In this document: positions 1-12,798 of the stretch, piece after piece
How positions within the stretch are numbered: the first letter of the stretch is position 1
Layout of the letters: every line of letters starts with the position of its first letter
Origin: Syncephalastrum monosporum B8922
Lineage: Eukaryota > Mucoromycota > Mucoromycetes > Mucorales > Syncephalastraceae
Direction: 5' to 3'
Length of the DNA stretch: 64,000 nt
NCBI GenBank assembly: GCA_000697355.1
Contig: JNEN01001277.1
Location: 62,001-126,000, forward strand
Program-made: the position numbers and the translations under genes
Notes under the pieces: generated by a model
The model's database searches: none
Seen by the model: only the letters and a program-made list of their open reading frames with translations
What the model was told of the DNA's origin: nothing

Positions 1-3000
1 ACGTTAGTCTTACTGATTGTCATTATTCGTAGCCGCAGGTGTCTTCAGAGAGTGACTCTGGACATTAATCGGGACGGCTTCCATCAAGATCGCGTGACGG
101 CTCGGCGGGATCAAAGAAGAGGAGGCGTTTGGACCATTACCGCCGCTATTCCGCGGGGCCTATGGTTCAAGAACGATAACAAGAGGCCTGGATCGAGATT
201 CTGGGGAAGCAGACAGAGCAGACAGGGCACAGGTGGAACCGGCTCTCTACAGAGGATGGTGGGACTGAGTCGCGTCTCCCACTCACTCCTAGACAGCAAG
301 GCTGGGTCCCTGGACGGTGCCCCGAGGCATAACGACGCTGGCAAGACAATCCAACCCACCTTTCATGGTGTGCAGGATCCATGGGCTTCGGTTTGGACGG
401 GCAGGCAAGGTCACATCGGTCGACGGGGGCGCCTCCCCAAACAGACAAAGGAATGACATGGGAACGGAAAAGAGGAGGTGGTGACAACGACGGTGAAGAG
501 GAAGAACAAGACGAGGAGGAGGAGCAAGACGAGGAGGAGGACGAGGACGAGGACGAGCAGGAGCGGAGGCGATTGGTGGAAGGAGCCATCGTGAGGGAAG
601 CGGAGGACAAGACGAGGAGAAGGAGTGGAAGGGGTGGTGCCGATACGCCACGCGTGCCGACATACAGCACCTGGTATTCCCACTATGTCCAAAGGGCGGA
701 CGTGCGCGAGCTGGACTTGTCGCCTTTTTTCCCCTCTGATTGGCCAGTGCTCCGAGCTGATGCCAGTGTTGACAGGCGTGTCTGTGTGTTTTCGCACCAT
801 TGTGTTGGATCGTGTAGGCAGCGCTTTTGGCAGTGCGCTTCCGCTTGTGGGAAATCATGCGTCGTTTGTCATTGGATCGTCATGGATTGTCGTCTCCCAT
901 TGGGTAGGTGCTTGAATAATGGTTCTTTTTTCGTGTTGCACGATGGTCCAGACCTGAGAGCAAGTGAGAGCGAGAGTGAGTGGATCAGTCAGACTTCCAT
1001 TTGGGTCAAGATTGCAACAGTACTTACTGTTGGTCTCTGCAGAAGCACGCAAACACCAAAGTATCGCATTTTGCCATGGCGGCAAGGAGTGAGGCAGTGC
1101 TATTTTTTCAGCAGCAGCCGTATGTTTGATGCTAGAAATAAGGTACATGTCAATAAAACACATGTCTGTGTGCAGCTGTGAAGCATGTCATACCATGCAG
1201 AATAACAATAAAAAACTTACCACATTTTTTGAATAGTTATGTGCGAGAGGCTTCAGACCAGGATGGTCACCTCGAGTCAGCTTGGCTTACTCGCCGGGTG
1301 CTGTTATTTTTTGTGTATATTGTGCTTGTTTCGTGCGATAAAGGACAATGACTTCCTTGGTTTTGGTGCTTTGGCAGCTGTCAGAGATTCACAGAGACTT
1401 GTGCGACGTGTGCTTGGGACGTTCGCGTGGACGAGATCAAAGTCATGGCGTCGTCTGATTGCAGAACAATGAGATTCATGACCAGAGTTTCGTCAATGAA
1501 GACACTTACTTTTGTGAGAGACGCGTTGAAAGAGAGGTGTTGGGTTTTGAGTATTTTTTTTTTTTTTTTTTGCTGCGGTTTATGTGTTGTTGCCAGTCGA
1601 GTGGTCTCCATGCGCTGGGTCTGGTGATCAGGTGCTTGCCTTTTCCGACCTGTTGCCACTCTACACGATGGCAAATTTTTGTCCTTGCTTCCAGCCATAA
1701 AAACGATGCTATCGTATAGTAACCTATAAATAAATATATAGATAGATATACGTCTCTGCTGCTTTTTGCAAGAACACAACAGTTTCTTGCTCTTTGTTAC
1801 TTCCTTTTCAGTGGCAGGATGAACCTCTTTGTTTCCGCTTCCCAAATCAGTACATTCCAGAAAAGGCAAATCCTTGGTCGTGTCTGTTGCCTTGAATTTT
1901 ATCGCTTCGAATTCAAAAGACCAATGATCCGCAGACTGCTTCTCTGAGGTCTCTGTACAAATTTCAACCAACTCTCTACGACGTCATTATCGTGTTCCCG
2001 TTTGTCGTAAATCATACAGAGGTGGAAGAAGTTCCATCCCAGCCAAAAATTGACCGCATGAATTCGAATGCAAAAATAGCCACTGTACACATACGAGCAG
2101 GACGGCAACTGTCATAGCTTTGCATTGCTGCTATGTTGAGAAATAGCATGCTCATTAAGCATCAAGAGCTACTACTTTATATACATATGTGTGTTCTTTT
2201 GATTTCAACATAATGGTATTAAATAGAACGACTATATGTGTATTCAAAATGGCAAGATGTATATGCGCTGTACATACAGTGTATAGTGGAGAGCACGTTG
2301 TACGTGTGCATCGGCGAGCCTTGCGTAACTTTGTGAGAATAGAAGAGTCTTGTCTAATAATACTGAAGGATAGCCCTGGTCAATCGCGCGACACCGTCCT
2401 TTCAGGATCTCGTCTGTTATACACATACAGTACGTACAGTGCTTTTTCAAATCGCAAAACTGTAAGAGCCTTTTAAGACTCAAAAAAGCTAACGCTTGCC
2501 TTTTGGCGCCCCATGTGCTATATATATTTGAAGCAGGAAGTCACATTTTGTAACTGTAGCTGAAACCCAGGTACGCGCTGTCTTTGTTTCCAAGCTGACG
2601 AGGAGCGTGTATGCGCGAAACAGCTAAAGATCTCTATATGTATCGCATTATAGCTCCACGAGATAGGGTGACGCCCAGACTCCGCCACAAGTATGGACGC
2701 GAGCTCTGGTGCACATTATTATGTGCCGTATTGACATTATCTCAGATAGAAAGGGCGGGCGGTCAAAAGAATCTAGACTGAGGAATTGGTGCTGGGTGTC
2801 CATATGTTCCTAAATACTACTCCGTTAGTCCATGGGTGTTTGCTCTGAGCCATTCGTCTTCAACCACTTTTCTATGTGGTATATACGAGGATGATATGAT
2901 ATGCTACTTTTATCATCATTGTATATGGCAGAACAAGCAAAGAAGAAAGAAGACGAAAAGAATAAAGTCCGCAGCTCATGCGTTGCCCCTTCTCCGTATT

Positions 3001-3078
3001 TACTGAAGTGCCGCCTATTCTGTCTCTCTTTTTTTTCTTCATTTCATAGTAGAGCCTTCCCATTGTTTACGTCTGCCG
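1..3078. other. Gene-poor stretch with acidic-codon GA repeat
   Basis: I see no gene I can defend here. Plus-strand 480-640 is a GAG/GAC/GAA-type triplet tract that makes one frame look like an acidic protein, but the frame before and after it has no recognisable domain and unremarkable composition. A minus-strand frame at 1381-1971 is open for 196 codons but contains a poly-lysine run that is simply the poly-T tract near 1556-1571. Composition is AT-rich beyond 1.1 kb. The last ~150 nt before 3079 are pyrimidine-rich and presumably hold the leader of the following gene. Confidence 0.5.
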
Positions 3079-5281
3079 ATGGGAACACGATGCATTCAAT
3101 CTCCAGTCCCAAAAACCAACGCTGCTTCAGTCGTAAAGTCGCACGCTGCCACCGAACTCGCCGCCAAAGGTGATCTCGCCTTGCTGCAGCAGCAGCTCAT
3201 TAACAACAACCACGATTCCGATGCACCGCAAGTCACCACCGGTCTGCGCCCGCTACACTATGCTGCCTCACGCGGCCATTTACCAGTCGTCGTCTATCTC
3301 GTCGAGAAAGCGGGTGCTACCGTCGATGCAACCGATAGAGAAGGCGAGGTATAATATCCGTCACTGAAGCCGTTTGTGCATGATAGTAACAATGATAATT
3401 ATGTCCTCCTTGCGATGACTGTTCTCTATTTTTTAGACTGCGCTGTTGAAAGCCGCCTATGCAGGCCACTTTGAGGTCGTGCAATACCTCATCCAGGCCA
3501 GGGCAAATCTTTTCCACCAGGACCGGGACGGCTGGACCGTCCTTCACAATGCATGCTCGCGCGGTCACCTCGATATGGTGAAATATCTTATCGAGCAAGG
3601 CGCCCATGTGAACGCAACCAGTCGACAGGGTCATACTCCACTCAGTAAGTCAGACCGTCTCTGCTTGTACCTGTACTCAGATCAGCCGTAGTCAATGCCG
3701 CCTCACGTGGCGATCCGACGCTTGTGCGCTATCTCCTCGACGAAGCCTGCGCCGATCCGACGATCCGCAATGCCTTCGGTGAGACAGCCTACGACGCCGC
3801 CGCCGCCGCAGGTGCTGCCTATACCTGCGAAATCCTCGAGCAGACCGAGCAGGCCTTTGCTGCCGTACAAGGACGCCCTGACATTGAGCATGTGACGGTG
3901 CCTGTCCTCGTCTACGAGCATGAGCGCGCCGTCCCTTCCGCTTCATCCTCCTCCTCCTCCTCCTTGCTCCTCGGATTCGCCCAACCTACACCACGAAAAC
4001 CCACCATGCCCTTTTCTGCGCATACCCTCGGCAAGGATGCATGGACACGCGTACCGACGGGTGAACCGATCTCCAAGCGTCACGCACGGTTGCCGGATCC
4101 AACCGCGTGGTTCTGGCTCACGGACTGGGCCATCGATTATTCCCACCCTAATGTGGATCGTGACGGCTGGCAGTATGCAAAAGACGGGAGTGAAGACTGG
4201 ACAGGGTCTCTTACGAGTACACATGACCTGAACTCCTATACCCGGCGCCGGAGGCGATGGATGCGCATCATGAAACGCAGGAACCAAGGTATGGATGGAC
4301 AAGGAGAAAACAGCATGCTACCATGCCGACGGAAGAAACACGCAGACTCAACTACGAGTAGACATGCAGGACGAGCAGCAACAAGAGGAATACCAAGATA
4401 CCGTGAGTGTGAGTGGACGACCTTCGTTTGCATCCTCGCGAAGTGGGTCGTTCAGCCGACCGGCCTACACTTGGGAGAGCAACGAGCAGGCACCCAACTG
4501 CCGACGCTGCGGGCGATGGTTTAATCTGCTCGTTCGCAGACATCACTGCAGGTACAAAAAAAAATGGATATACGCAAAAGACAGGGCTTTGGGGTGATGC
4601 GGTCTGTGCAGTGTTTGCTAAATACACATCTACTGTAGGCGGTGTGGTCTGATTATCTGTGACAAGTGTTCGACGCACCGCGTCATGCTGCCCTTCTCAC
4701 ATATCGTGCAAGACCCGACTGTACCCATGGAACAACATTATCTCATGTCGCTTCAGCCACAACGGACCTGCAGTGCCTGCTTTGACGAGCTCTCGCGCCC
4801 AACCATGAACATGCAGCGGAGCCCGAGCGTCCAGTCTGTTATGATGGACTGTCCCGTCTGCGGCGTCCACCTTGGGGACTTTGGTGAGATGGAGGCGCAA
4901 GAACAGCATGTCCAGTCATGTTTGAGCGCCAACACCTCAACCGCCATGACAGGCGTCCGCTATGTGGGTAAGCAGTGTATATGAAAAAAAAAAAATCCAA
5001 AAAGATCATTGTTCATTCATGCCTTGTTCTATTCCTTTTTTAGTTTACATGCTCGGGCCGAATTCTGCTATACTGGGACACGAGTGCGTTATCTGCTTGG
5101 AAGAGTTTATGGAAGGTAAACACGCATAAAACACATTCGACTCGGTTCTTTTCTCTCGTGTCTCACCCGTCCGAAAACAGGTGATACGCTGGCACGACTT
5201 AATTGCTTGTGCACATTTCACCGCCAATGCATCCACGGTTGGTTCAGCAAAGGCAAAGAGTGCCCGGTTCACTCTCAGTAA
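3079..5281 (+). CDS. Ankyrin / DysF-like / FYVE / RING E3 ubiquitin ligase
   Basis: Predicted 588-aa protein in seven exons: 3079-3348, 3437-3644, 3692-4288, 4362-4551, 4639-4967, 5044-5115, 5181-5281. All joins keep frame and have GT..AG ends. In order: about four ankyrin repeats (residues ~50-190, e.g. 'GHTPLINAASRGD' across an exon join); a tryptophan-rich segment like DysF/Pex23-type domains (~298-350, 'WFWLTDWAIDY' then an Arg-rich 'RRRRRW'); a FYVE-type zinc finger (~404-430, 'CRRCGRWFN..RRHHCRRCG..CDKC'); a C2HC finger ('CPVCGVHLGDF..HVQSC'); and a C-terminal RING of the Pib1 kind (~546-588, 'CVICLEEF..CTFHRQCIHGWF..CPVH'). By family knowledge FYVE binds phosphatidylinositol 3-phosphate and RING recruits an E2, so an endosomal or vacuolar ubiquitin ligase is likely. 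The combination with ankyrin and DysF-like modules is unusual. The fourth join (4289-4361) is my choice among alternatives. A decayed copy lies 1 kb downstream. Confidence 0.88.
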
Positions 5282-6339
5282 AGAAAAGAACATGATACCA
5301 TTAAACCTATTCATCGGCAAGCACAAGTTGCATGCAACTAGTGTCACGCTCCATCCTTATACCGCATGAATAAAGTGGGCACGCGAGAAGTAGTATTATA
5401 TTGTATGTACGGTAGTGAATGGCAATCTATTTTAAAGTGCTTCACGTGGCTGTTCGTACTGGCGCCTTATTTTCCATTGATACAGACAAGCCTTCAGATA
5501 CACTATACGGTTTTAGTAATCCGCACTTGGGCCTTGTATACGGCTGTGGAGTGCATTTTTTACCCGTTGGTTGTCTTGATGCATCGGGTTCCATTTCAGT
5601 TGCTGCTAGTTACATCCAGTTTCCCGTGCACTTTGTGATGGGAAGAATGAGGCGCGCCCTGCGACAGGTTAATGTACTTGATAACATTTTGTGACGCGCG
5701 AAGCACCACACTCAAGCTATGAGCAAAGTACTATATCCGTATACACATACACACATGTATACATTTATCGCTGTAGCCTTCCTCTATAGGTTTATTCACA
5801 AGCATAGCCGTCTCTGTCCGCAAACTGACATTCACCCCATAAGTCATTACTTTCCGCTTAAGCGCTAGCTTGTGCTTGACTGAAGCTAATAACTTGATGT
5901 CTCCATAAAGTCTTGCTAAAGGCCAGGCGACGAGGTTCAAAAGCCTATATCCTAATGCACCAGGGAATGCATTGAGTGCAGACTTTTATGCGTTCGTAGC
6001 AAAAAAAAAAAAAGATTGCGCCGCTTAGGTTACGGCTTTACAGCCATGTACTTGCTGCCAACTCCATCTAAAGGTTTATTCAGGCATTGTGTGTGTGTAA
6101 AATAAAACCAATCAAGCCGCATAATAACGCCAAGATTGATTTTCATTCATCACGGTAATCGTGGTTATCGTGGTTAGTCTCACACAGGCTTCCTTCGGTT
6201 AGGTTTCCTCGGTGAGATGCACGGATAAGCTGATATAACACATCAGCAGCGGCTGAGAGTGGCTATTGCGGTCAACACATATGAAACATAATTGACAGCA
6301 TACGACGCCTATCTGTATGAAGCCTCACAGTAGACAGAT
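5282..6339. other. Intergenic, no gene seen
   Basis: Lies between the intact E3 ligase gene and its decayed copy. Short open frames on both strands show no domain. The region is AT-rich, with a poly-A run near 6000 and a short GT-type tract near 6090. Confidence 0.5.
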
Positions 6340-7735
6340 TAGGGGTTTGTAACCCTGCAAAGGGCGCCCTTATATTGAACATGTGACGGTGCCTGTCCTC
6401 ATCCGTGAGCATGGCAGCGCCCACCGTCACGCACCTCCGCGGAGCAATGGCGCCTTGGCGGATGGGCATGCACTTTTTCACGGCAACGAACAGCCCAGTC
6501 ATGCCCGCTTTTTCAGCCATTCCATCGAGCAAGGCCGCATATGGCGCATAGCGAGTGGTGAATAGGTTCGCCAAGCAAGCGGTCACGCATGGTTGCGTGG
6601 ATACCATTGTATGGTTGTTGGAAGTTTTCCTGTGCTGACTGACGGACTGAGCCGTCCATGGCTTTTATCGAGTCGTTGATCGGATTGGGAGGACTGGGTA
6701 TGTGAAGGACAGAAAGAAGCGGCGATTGGACGGGGTCCCTCACGAGGGCACGCGACCTGGTCTCCTACCCGACACTGGGATTGGTGGGATGCACATCATG
6801 AAACGTAGAAATTAAGATATTGAATATACAAAAGAAGCAATGTGCTACCATGCCGACGAAAGAATGTGCATATCAAAGACTTGCGGATGTCCAGAAGGAC
6901 CAGCAGAAGGACGGCGTTCGAACAGCGTGAGCAGACGACCCTCTTTCGCATCCTCACGGAGGAGCCCGATTATGCAGACGACCAATTAACCTAAGAGAGC
7001 AGCGAGCAGGTACCAAACGATTGACACTATCCTCAGACATCACTGCAGTTTTAAACCTTGTTTTTGTTTTTCTCGTAACGAAATCTGTGCAGTGCTTATC
7101 GAAATGCACGTCTTGGGCAGTGCACTCTGATTCTAACTGTGACAAAATGCTCTACACACCGTGTCCTCCTGCAAGCGCCCATCTCCCCCCCCCCCGTTAT
7201 CCATGGAACAACATGACCTCATGTCGCTTCAGTCATACCGGACCTGCAGCCCTGGGTGGAGGGGCGCCCGTGGCCGGCGATCACCGGCAACGAAGTATAG
7301 CTTTATGACAGGTTGTATCTGCTGTTTGTAATGCTCACCAGGACGGCATTTTCCCAGTTAAAGCATCTCACCCTTGGACTGCCCCGCTACATAGTGGAAC
7401 TTTGTAGCTGATGTGGAAACGTGAGTCATTTCGGTCCTTCGCTTTTTCCCTTCAGTCAACATGACTGGGGCGAATTCTGCTATTTGAGACAAACGTGCGT
7501 TATCTGCCTAGAAAATTTTGTGGAAGGTAACACGACACACGCAAAATGGAAGCATCATCGTATATTTTTTTTTGTTCTGTGCGCGTGTCTCACCCAACGC
7601 CGTCATGTCCTACATAAAAAAACGACGACATGCCGACCACAATCGAATTGATTGTATACATCTATCAACATGGTTGCATCCACGGCTGGCTCAGCTAAGG
7701 CAAAGAATGTTTGGTCATTCATTCTTCGCAAATTA
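6340..7735 (+). pseudogene. Decayed duplicate of the ankyrin/FYVE/RING ligase gene
   Basis: Patches of this stretch match the 3' two thirds of the gene at 3079-5281 in the same order. 'YIEHVTVPVL' near 6372 matches 'DIEHVTVPVL' near 3880. 'DWTGSLT' near 6727 repeats near 4197. The linker before the FYVE finger is recognisable near 6830-7030. 'CVICLENFVEG' near 7496 matches the RING start near 5090, and 7665-7735 matches the RING end. Frames are broken by several stops and indels, FYVE cysteines are lost and no ankyrin part is present, so it cannot make the ligase. It is a partial tandem duplication that has since decayed. Confidence 0.82.
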
Positions 7736-10149
7736 CGGTTGTTTTCAACATAATCCCTCCTTTGCGTGATGTTCCGAGAAACAAAAACGACGTCTTCAAA
7801 CAGGTCACGACAACGCAATCAATAATGAGCAACACGGCAAGGCAGATAGTTTCATAATCATCACGATAAAGTATGTACACTAAAAAATCACCCTCCGTGC
7901 AACATGCATGGCAACTGGTTTATCTTTAGCCTTTGTCATGCAGCTAATAGTGGTGTTGGTGTATTGTTTTAAATTGGAACGACACAACTTTAACCAATAT
8001 AGTAATTCTAAAATGCATTACGACGACCATCGAGAACATGTCATTTCTTAGCTTTCATTATCTTGATGATCCAGGTCAGTTCCTGATTTCGCTCGACGGG
8101 CTCGACTGTTCGTCCACCTACGTAATGGAAGACTTCCTCTGACTTTTGGGGTGGGAGCGGAGACCCGAAAAATCATCACGTTCCTGGGAATGAAGAGAAG
8201 ACATGTATGCTGTGCGACCACCCATGCGGCGCGCCTCAACTGGTTACTCTTGTAGAAGGAAACACTACATACGTTTGATATATACACATATACCCATATA
8301 TATCCGCCATGGAACAAAGAACAAGTAGTTTTGTTTGTTCTCATGCACCGGGAAAAAAAAAAAAAGAGGTGATCTTCTCTGGATGAGAGGTTTTTGCCAT
8401 ACCAAGAAGGGAAAGGCGTGCATAAGAAAAACAAGCAAGGAAGAACGAAACAAGTTCATTTTCAAGGAAGACGATGCCCGTCACATATCATCTGCTGCTA
8501 TTTCACAACTACTTTTGACTGCCCAGGTGACAATTTGTATCGACGTCAGGTGGTCAGGACGGATTATAATTGACCCGAGTGACATCTTGCCAACGATAAT
8601 TATAGCTAAATAAAGGCTCCAAAGAGGTTCGAGAACGAAGTATGACCTGGATCTTCTTCTCCCCCCAAGGACAATATCATCGTCCATCATTTCAGGTGTG
8701 CTGTGTCATGTCAGAAACGTTGGCAAGAAACGTGCGCGGACTTTCTTTTGGCGACAAGACAACCACAGCTGCCCGAAGGACCTTGCACCACCCCCGCGTA
8801 TCCCGCGTGATTTTCTTCCTCTTCCCCCCCCCCCCCTTCAAACCCCTTCTGTTTCTCACACAAATCTCTAATCGTTCCGCGGCCATACCCCCATCCCGAA
8901 TATAACGCTGCCGCACTAAAATTTATCAGATGCAAGCAAACAGTATGAGGTGGTCTGTCGTGCGAAAAGTAAAAATGGCGCCGAGAGACATTATTAGGAC
9001 AGGAGGTGTAAAGGGGGGGGGGAGAGAAACTCAGCCTACGACCTGCAGATCCATCTAAGGTTGATAAGAGCAGAGAGGGTATCGACGGGGCGAAAGGGTT
9101 CATATGATTGAAATGCTTCATCATTGGCGGCAAGGGGCTGAATGTGAAGGTCTCCTTACGAGATGAATGGCATGGATATGAGGTGGATGAGAGGGGAGTG
9201 AGTGAGCGAGCGAGTGAGTGAGAGTGTGTGCGTGTGTGAAAAGATGGCATGTGTAAAGGCGCCAAACCTTATGCCTAATGAGGCAAGTGAAGGGTGATGC
9301 TGTGCGTGTCACCTTCCGCCCAATGCAACCTCTCATTGCATACACGACGGGCCTTATAACAGCCAGTCATTTAGCTTACACCAACTCATACAGTACGTAA
9401 ACTTACCATTAAAGAGAGAGGATGATTATTTTTGGGGGGAGCAGTGGGGGGTTGTGCCAGTGAGGGGAGAGGTGCTTATCCTCTCGTAATTTTTTCTTCC
9501 TGGCTCTACGTGGTTCTTTTCCGGCCGCTTTTCCCTCTTGTCTTCTGTCTCTTTTCTTTTTCTCTCTCTTTCTCTTTCTCTTTCTCCTCAGGCTTCCTTC
9601 CTTTGCTTGCGATACCCCTCCCCCACCCCTTTATTATTATTTTTTCTTTTTAACTCTTTATTCTTGTACAATACTCTTTTTCTCTTTTTTTGAGCCCTCC
9701 TCTTTCACCATCTCGCCATCATGCTTTGCTAAGATTGCAACTTGCCACACTCTTCTTATCTCTTGCCCAATCTCGCCATCCTTCAAAACAAAACTCATAC
9801 CTTATCTTACCTCTATGCATCACCTCGTATATATCCCTACAACTCTTGCTCATACCATGTCTGTATACTACTGAGACCTCCAAAATATTCAACGACGACC
9901 AGACGCTCCCATTCTCTGCAACCGGAAACCAAAACAACCGAAAAGGAAGAACCCACGCAACGCACATACACACACAATCCAATCCAACGACCCCACGACA
10001 ACAATCATCCGCTTTTCAACCGAACCCACCGACGGCCTGCCCCGCGCCCCTTTCAAGCCAAATCAAACCAAGCTAGCTTCGCTTACCTGACCTCGATCTG
10101 ATCTGCACAAACAACACTTTAACAACCACAAAGTACAAGACCTTCTCGA
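7736..10149. other. Intergenic and kinase promoter/leader
   Basis: No supported gene. There is a C10 run near 8826, a G-rich run near 9016, and GAGT/GTGA-type simple repeats at 9200-9240. From about 9490 to 9720 the plus strand is strongly CT-rich, followed by an A/C-rich leader up to the kinase start at 10150. This is typical of a fungal core promoter and 5' untranslated region. Confidence 0.5.
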
Positions 10150-11337
10150 ATGGACATTATGCAATCCGAGGACTACTGGACCCATGTGTCACAGCTGATG
10201 GTGGACAAGGTGATCCAAGCCAGCGACGACACCGAATACCAACTCCTGGAAGAGCTCGGCCGGGGCTCGTACGGCTGTCTGTTTCTCGGACAGAGCCTGG
10301 CAGACACGACCACCTATGTGGCCATCAAGGTGCTGAGCAAGGCCGGCCTGGATCCCCAGCAGCAGGACCTGCAGCAGCTGGAAATCGACATCCAGTCCTC
10401 CGTGAAACACGACAACGTGCTGACCCTGCACGGCACTGCCCAGGACCACGAGTTCACGTACATGGTCATGGAACTCTGCGACGGCGGCGACCTCTTTGAC
10501 TTTTGCGCAGCCCGCCCTGCCGACGAATCCACCGCCCGCGTCCTCTTCACACAGATTCTCGACGCCGTCGACCACCTCCACGCCCAGTCCGTCTACCACC
10601 GCGATCTCAAGCTTGAGAACGTCCTGCTCACCAACGACACCAAGCTCGACTGCCGCGTCGCCGACTTTGGTCTCGCCACCCGCGAGCGCTACAACATGGA
10701 GTTCGGCTGTGGCTCAACCGCCTACCTCGCACCCGAACACTTTGATGACGATGATGATTATGGCGGTGACGACGGCGCTGAAGGAAAAGCGCTCGCGTAC
10801 TACGACGCGGCCGCCTCAGATGTGTGGAGTCTCGGCATCCTGCTCCTCGCGCTCCTCGTCGGGCGCAACCCCTGGCAAGAGGCCACCTCGCTTGACAACG
10901 CCTACCGCGCCTACCGCGACGACCCCGGCGTGCTCAAGCACACCCTCTTCCCGTCCCTCTCCTCGCCATGTTTCCACTTCCTGACCCGTGTTCTCGCGCC
11001 GAATCCGGCCCTGCGCCCCTCCGTCACCGAAATGAAACACCAGTTTGCTGCGCTCGACCGTCTTCTGCTCGAGGAGGGCCAAGAAGAAGAAGACGAAGAC
11101 ACTTACTGCTGCTGGCCTGTCGATATCGCTCCTGTCACTGCACGTGCCTCGGACAAGGCCAGCTTCGACTCGGCTGTCTTTAGCATGGGCAATTCCTGGT
11201 CGGACATGGTCGAGGAAGATGAGCAACTGCAGCAACACCAGGCTGACTCGCTTGCATCCTCCGTCCATGAATCCTTTGATGATGATGACGACGAAATGTT
11301 TATTCATAGCCAAGAGAAATCGTCCTGGTGGCTCTAG
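10150..11337 (+). CDS. Ser/Thr protein kinase, Sks1/Ran1/Ksp1-like
   Basis: Single-exon gene for 395 aa. Visible landmarks: glycine loop 'LGRGSYG' (36-42), catalytic lysine in 'VAIKVL' (K60), 'HRDLKLENVL' (150-159), 'DFGLAT' (172-177) and a 'FGCGSTAYLAPE' activation segment (185-196). The FGCGS..Y..PE signature is that of the fungal Ran1/Pat1-Ksp1-Sks1 group, which acts in nutrient, meiotic or pseudohyphal signalling; that role is inferred. Straight after APE sits an acidic insert of about 20 residues ('DDDDDYGGDDG'). The C-terminal ~80 residues are acidic and low-complexity. The start is the first ATG after a long A/C-rich leader, shortly before the conserved domain. All catalytic residues are intact. 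Confidence 0.9.
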   Translation: MDIMQSEDYWTHVSQLMVDKVIQASDDTEYQLLEELGRGSYGCLFLGQSLADTTTYVAIKVLSKAGLDPQQQDLQQLEIDIQSSVKHDNVLTLHGTAQDHEFTYMVMELCDGGDLFDFCAARPADESTARVLFTQILDAVDHLHAQSVYHRDLKLENVLLTNDTKLDCRVADFGLATRERYNMEFGCGSTAYLAPEHFDDDDDYGGDDGAEGKALAYYDAAASDVWSLGILLLALLVGRNPWQEATSLDNAYRAYRDDPGVLKHTLFPSLSSPCFHFLTRVLAPNPALRPSVTEMKHQFAALDRLLLEEGQEEEDEDTYCCWPVDIAPVTARASDKASFDSAVFSMGNSWSDMVEEDEQLQQHQADSLASSVHESFDDDDDEMFIHSQEKSSWWL

Positions 11338-11709
11338 GTTTATCTTTCTCCCCACTTCTTCTATCTTTGCCTAAAATACAGTGTTTTCATTTCCAATTGT
11401 CGTTTGTGGAACATTGATTTTATTGTTATTTACACATTGTATGAAGAGGACATCAAGATGGAATAATACGAGAGTGAAATAGAATGCAGGTTAGACAACA
11501 AGAGAGCAATATCACCTGGACCACTGAATGAAACCTAGTACCGAATTCGAAGCTTTAACCTTTCGATGAGCTGATACTTGAAGTTGAAGCTTCTTTTTCC
11601 CGTGCAGCCATACGTATCGATCAATTGATTCAGTGTGAGAATCGTGATCGATCGTCAGGACCTTCACCATCTTGCATGCGCTATGCGTTGGGAATAAATT
11701 GTCCTGTTT
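11338..11709. other. Kinase 3' flank, no gene seen
   Basis: AT-rich 3' flank with AATAAA-like motifs. No coding signal was noticed. Confidence 0.4.
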
Positions 11710-12560
11710 CTATTTCTTATTCTTTCTTACCGCATGAAACAACAAAATCGTCTGGTCAATTTGATAGACCAGCATATGATATGATGCACAGTTGGACATC
11801 TTTCGCCGTGTGGAAGTAATGAACTGGAGCATCTGCTGCGCATAGCCGTCACAGCCAGGCATACCTTCGATGATGCTGCTGTTTGCTAATATCGAAGTCC
11901 CTTTCCATGATCGGCTTTGATGCCGGACTTCTCGGGGAGGCAAAGACAAGGGAACAAAAACAACGATTTTGCAACTTTGTGATCATAAGTTGTTATAAAC
12001 GTCGAGTCGTTTCGTCTGTCTCTTTTGTGATCGACTTTCGGACATATTCGGCTGATACCCAGTTTGGACCACAGTTGTTGAGCTCTTGGCGAAATGCTCG
12101 TGTTGTCTCGTTCAGGACGCCGGTTGCGCTTTCCTTGATCTTGTAAAGCATACGGCCTTTGGCGGGCTTCCCGTTGACACGCGCCGATGTTCTTGGTCCA
12201 AAGTCACTGTCTGTGACCATCTTGCTGAAAGCTCCAAAGGTAAACGAAATCGTGCAACCGAAGCAAGTGAGTTGTGAGGTCATCGTAAATTTGTCGTGTC
12301 GTGTAAAACCCATAATCGAAAACAGAATAAATTCTTCATCTGCGCCTCCTCGAAGTACAGAGATCTGATTGTGGACACAGTCGAAGTTCGACTATAGTTC
12401 CCGCTGGTTTCCACACTGAAAAAGCTAGAGAAATTGTAAATAACTCTACCGTTTCCAAAGACTTCCGAAGGGTCTACGGACTTTAGTTGGCCGCGTGTAA
12501 AGCGCGGAGCATCTCGCTGGTGACTACCGATTGTCGCTGTAGATAGAATCAAAAACTGTG
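11710..12560 (-). pseudogene. Unidentified coding-like relic
   Basis: Minus-strand frames here are protein-like but broken. 12313-11993 encodes a stretch with 'RVNGKPAKGRMLYKIKES' and 'RAFRQELNNCG'. 12552-12280 and 11949-11710 are neighbouring pieces in other frames. Composition and length suggest a former gene or transposon ORF, possibly part of the same element as the adjacent Helitron piece. I do not recognise the family, and stops separate the pieces. Confidence 0.3.
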
Positions 12561-12798
12561 AGGTTCGGGTTATATGATTAGTACCTGTAATGTGAGTGCG
12601 GTGACGATGCAGTCAGCCAGCTGCTCATATGCCTTCGGGAGATCTGGGGAGGCAGGTACAGTGATGCTCTGCTTTTTGTAGTGCAGGATCACTGATTCAG
12701 TATCCGATGGCGACCAAACTGTTTCATCAACATCAATTGGTGCATGTACGTCCTGCTGGGCGTTAGACACAGCCTCCAAAACCGTTGCTCTATCCTCT

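Noticed and set aside
381..1181. 266-codon plus-strand frame with acidic repeat
   Set aside because: Its only protein-like part is the GA-triplet repeat; the rest shows no domain, and codon use is unlike the confirmed genes.
1381..1971. 196-codon minus-strand frame
   Set aside because: It passes straight through a poly-T tract and matches nothing I know; left as chance or deep relic.
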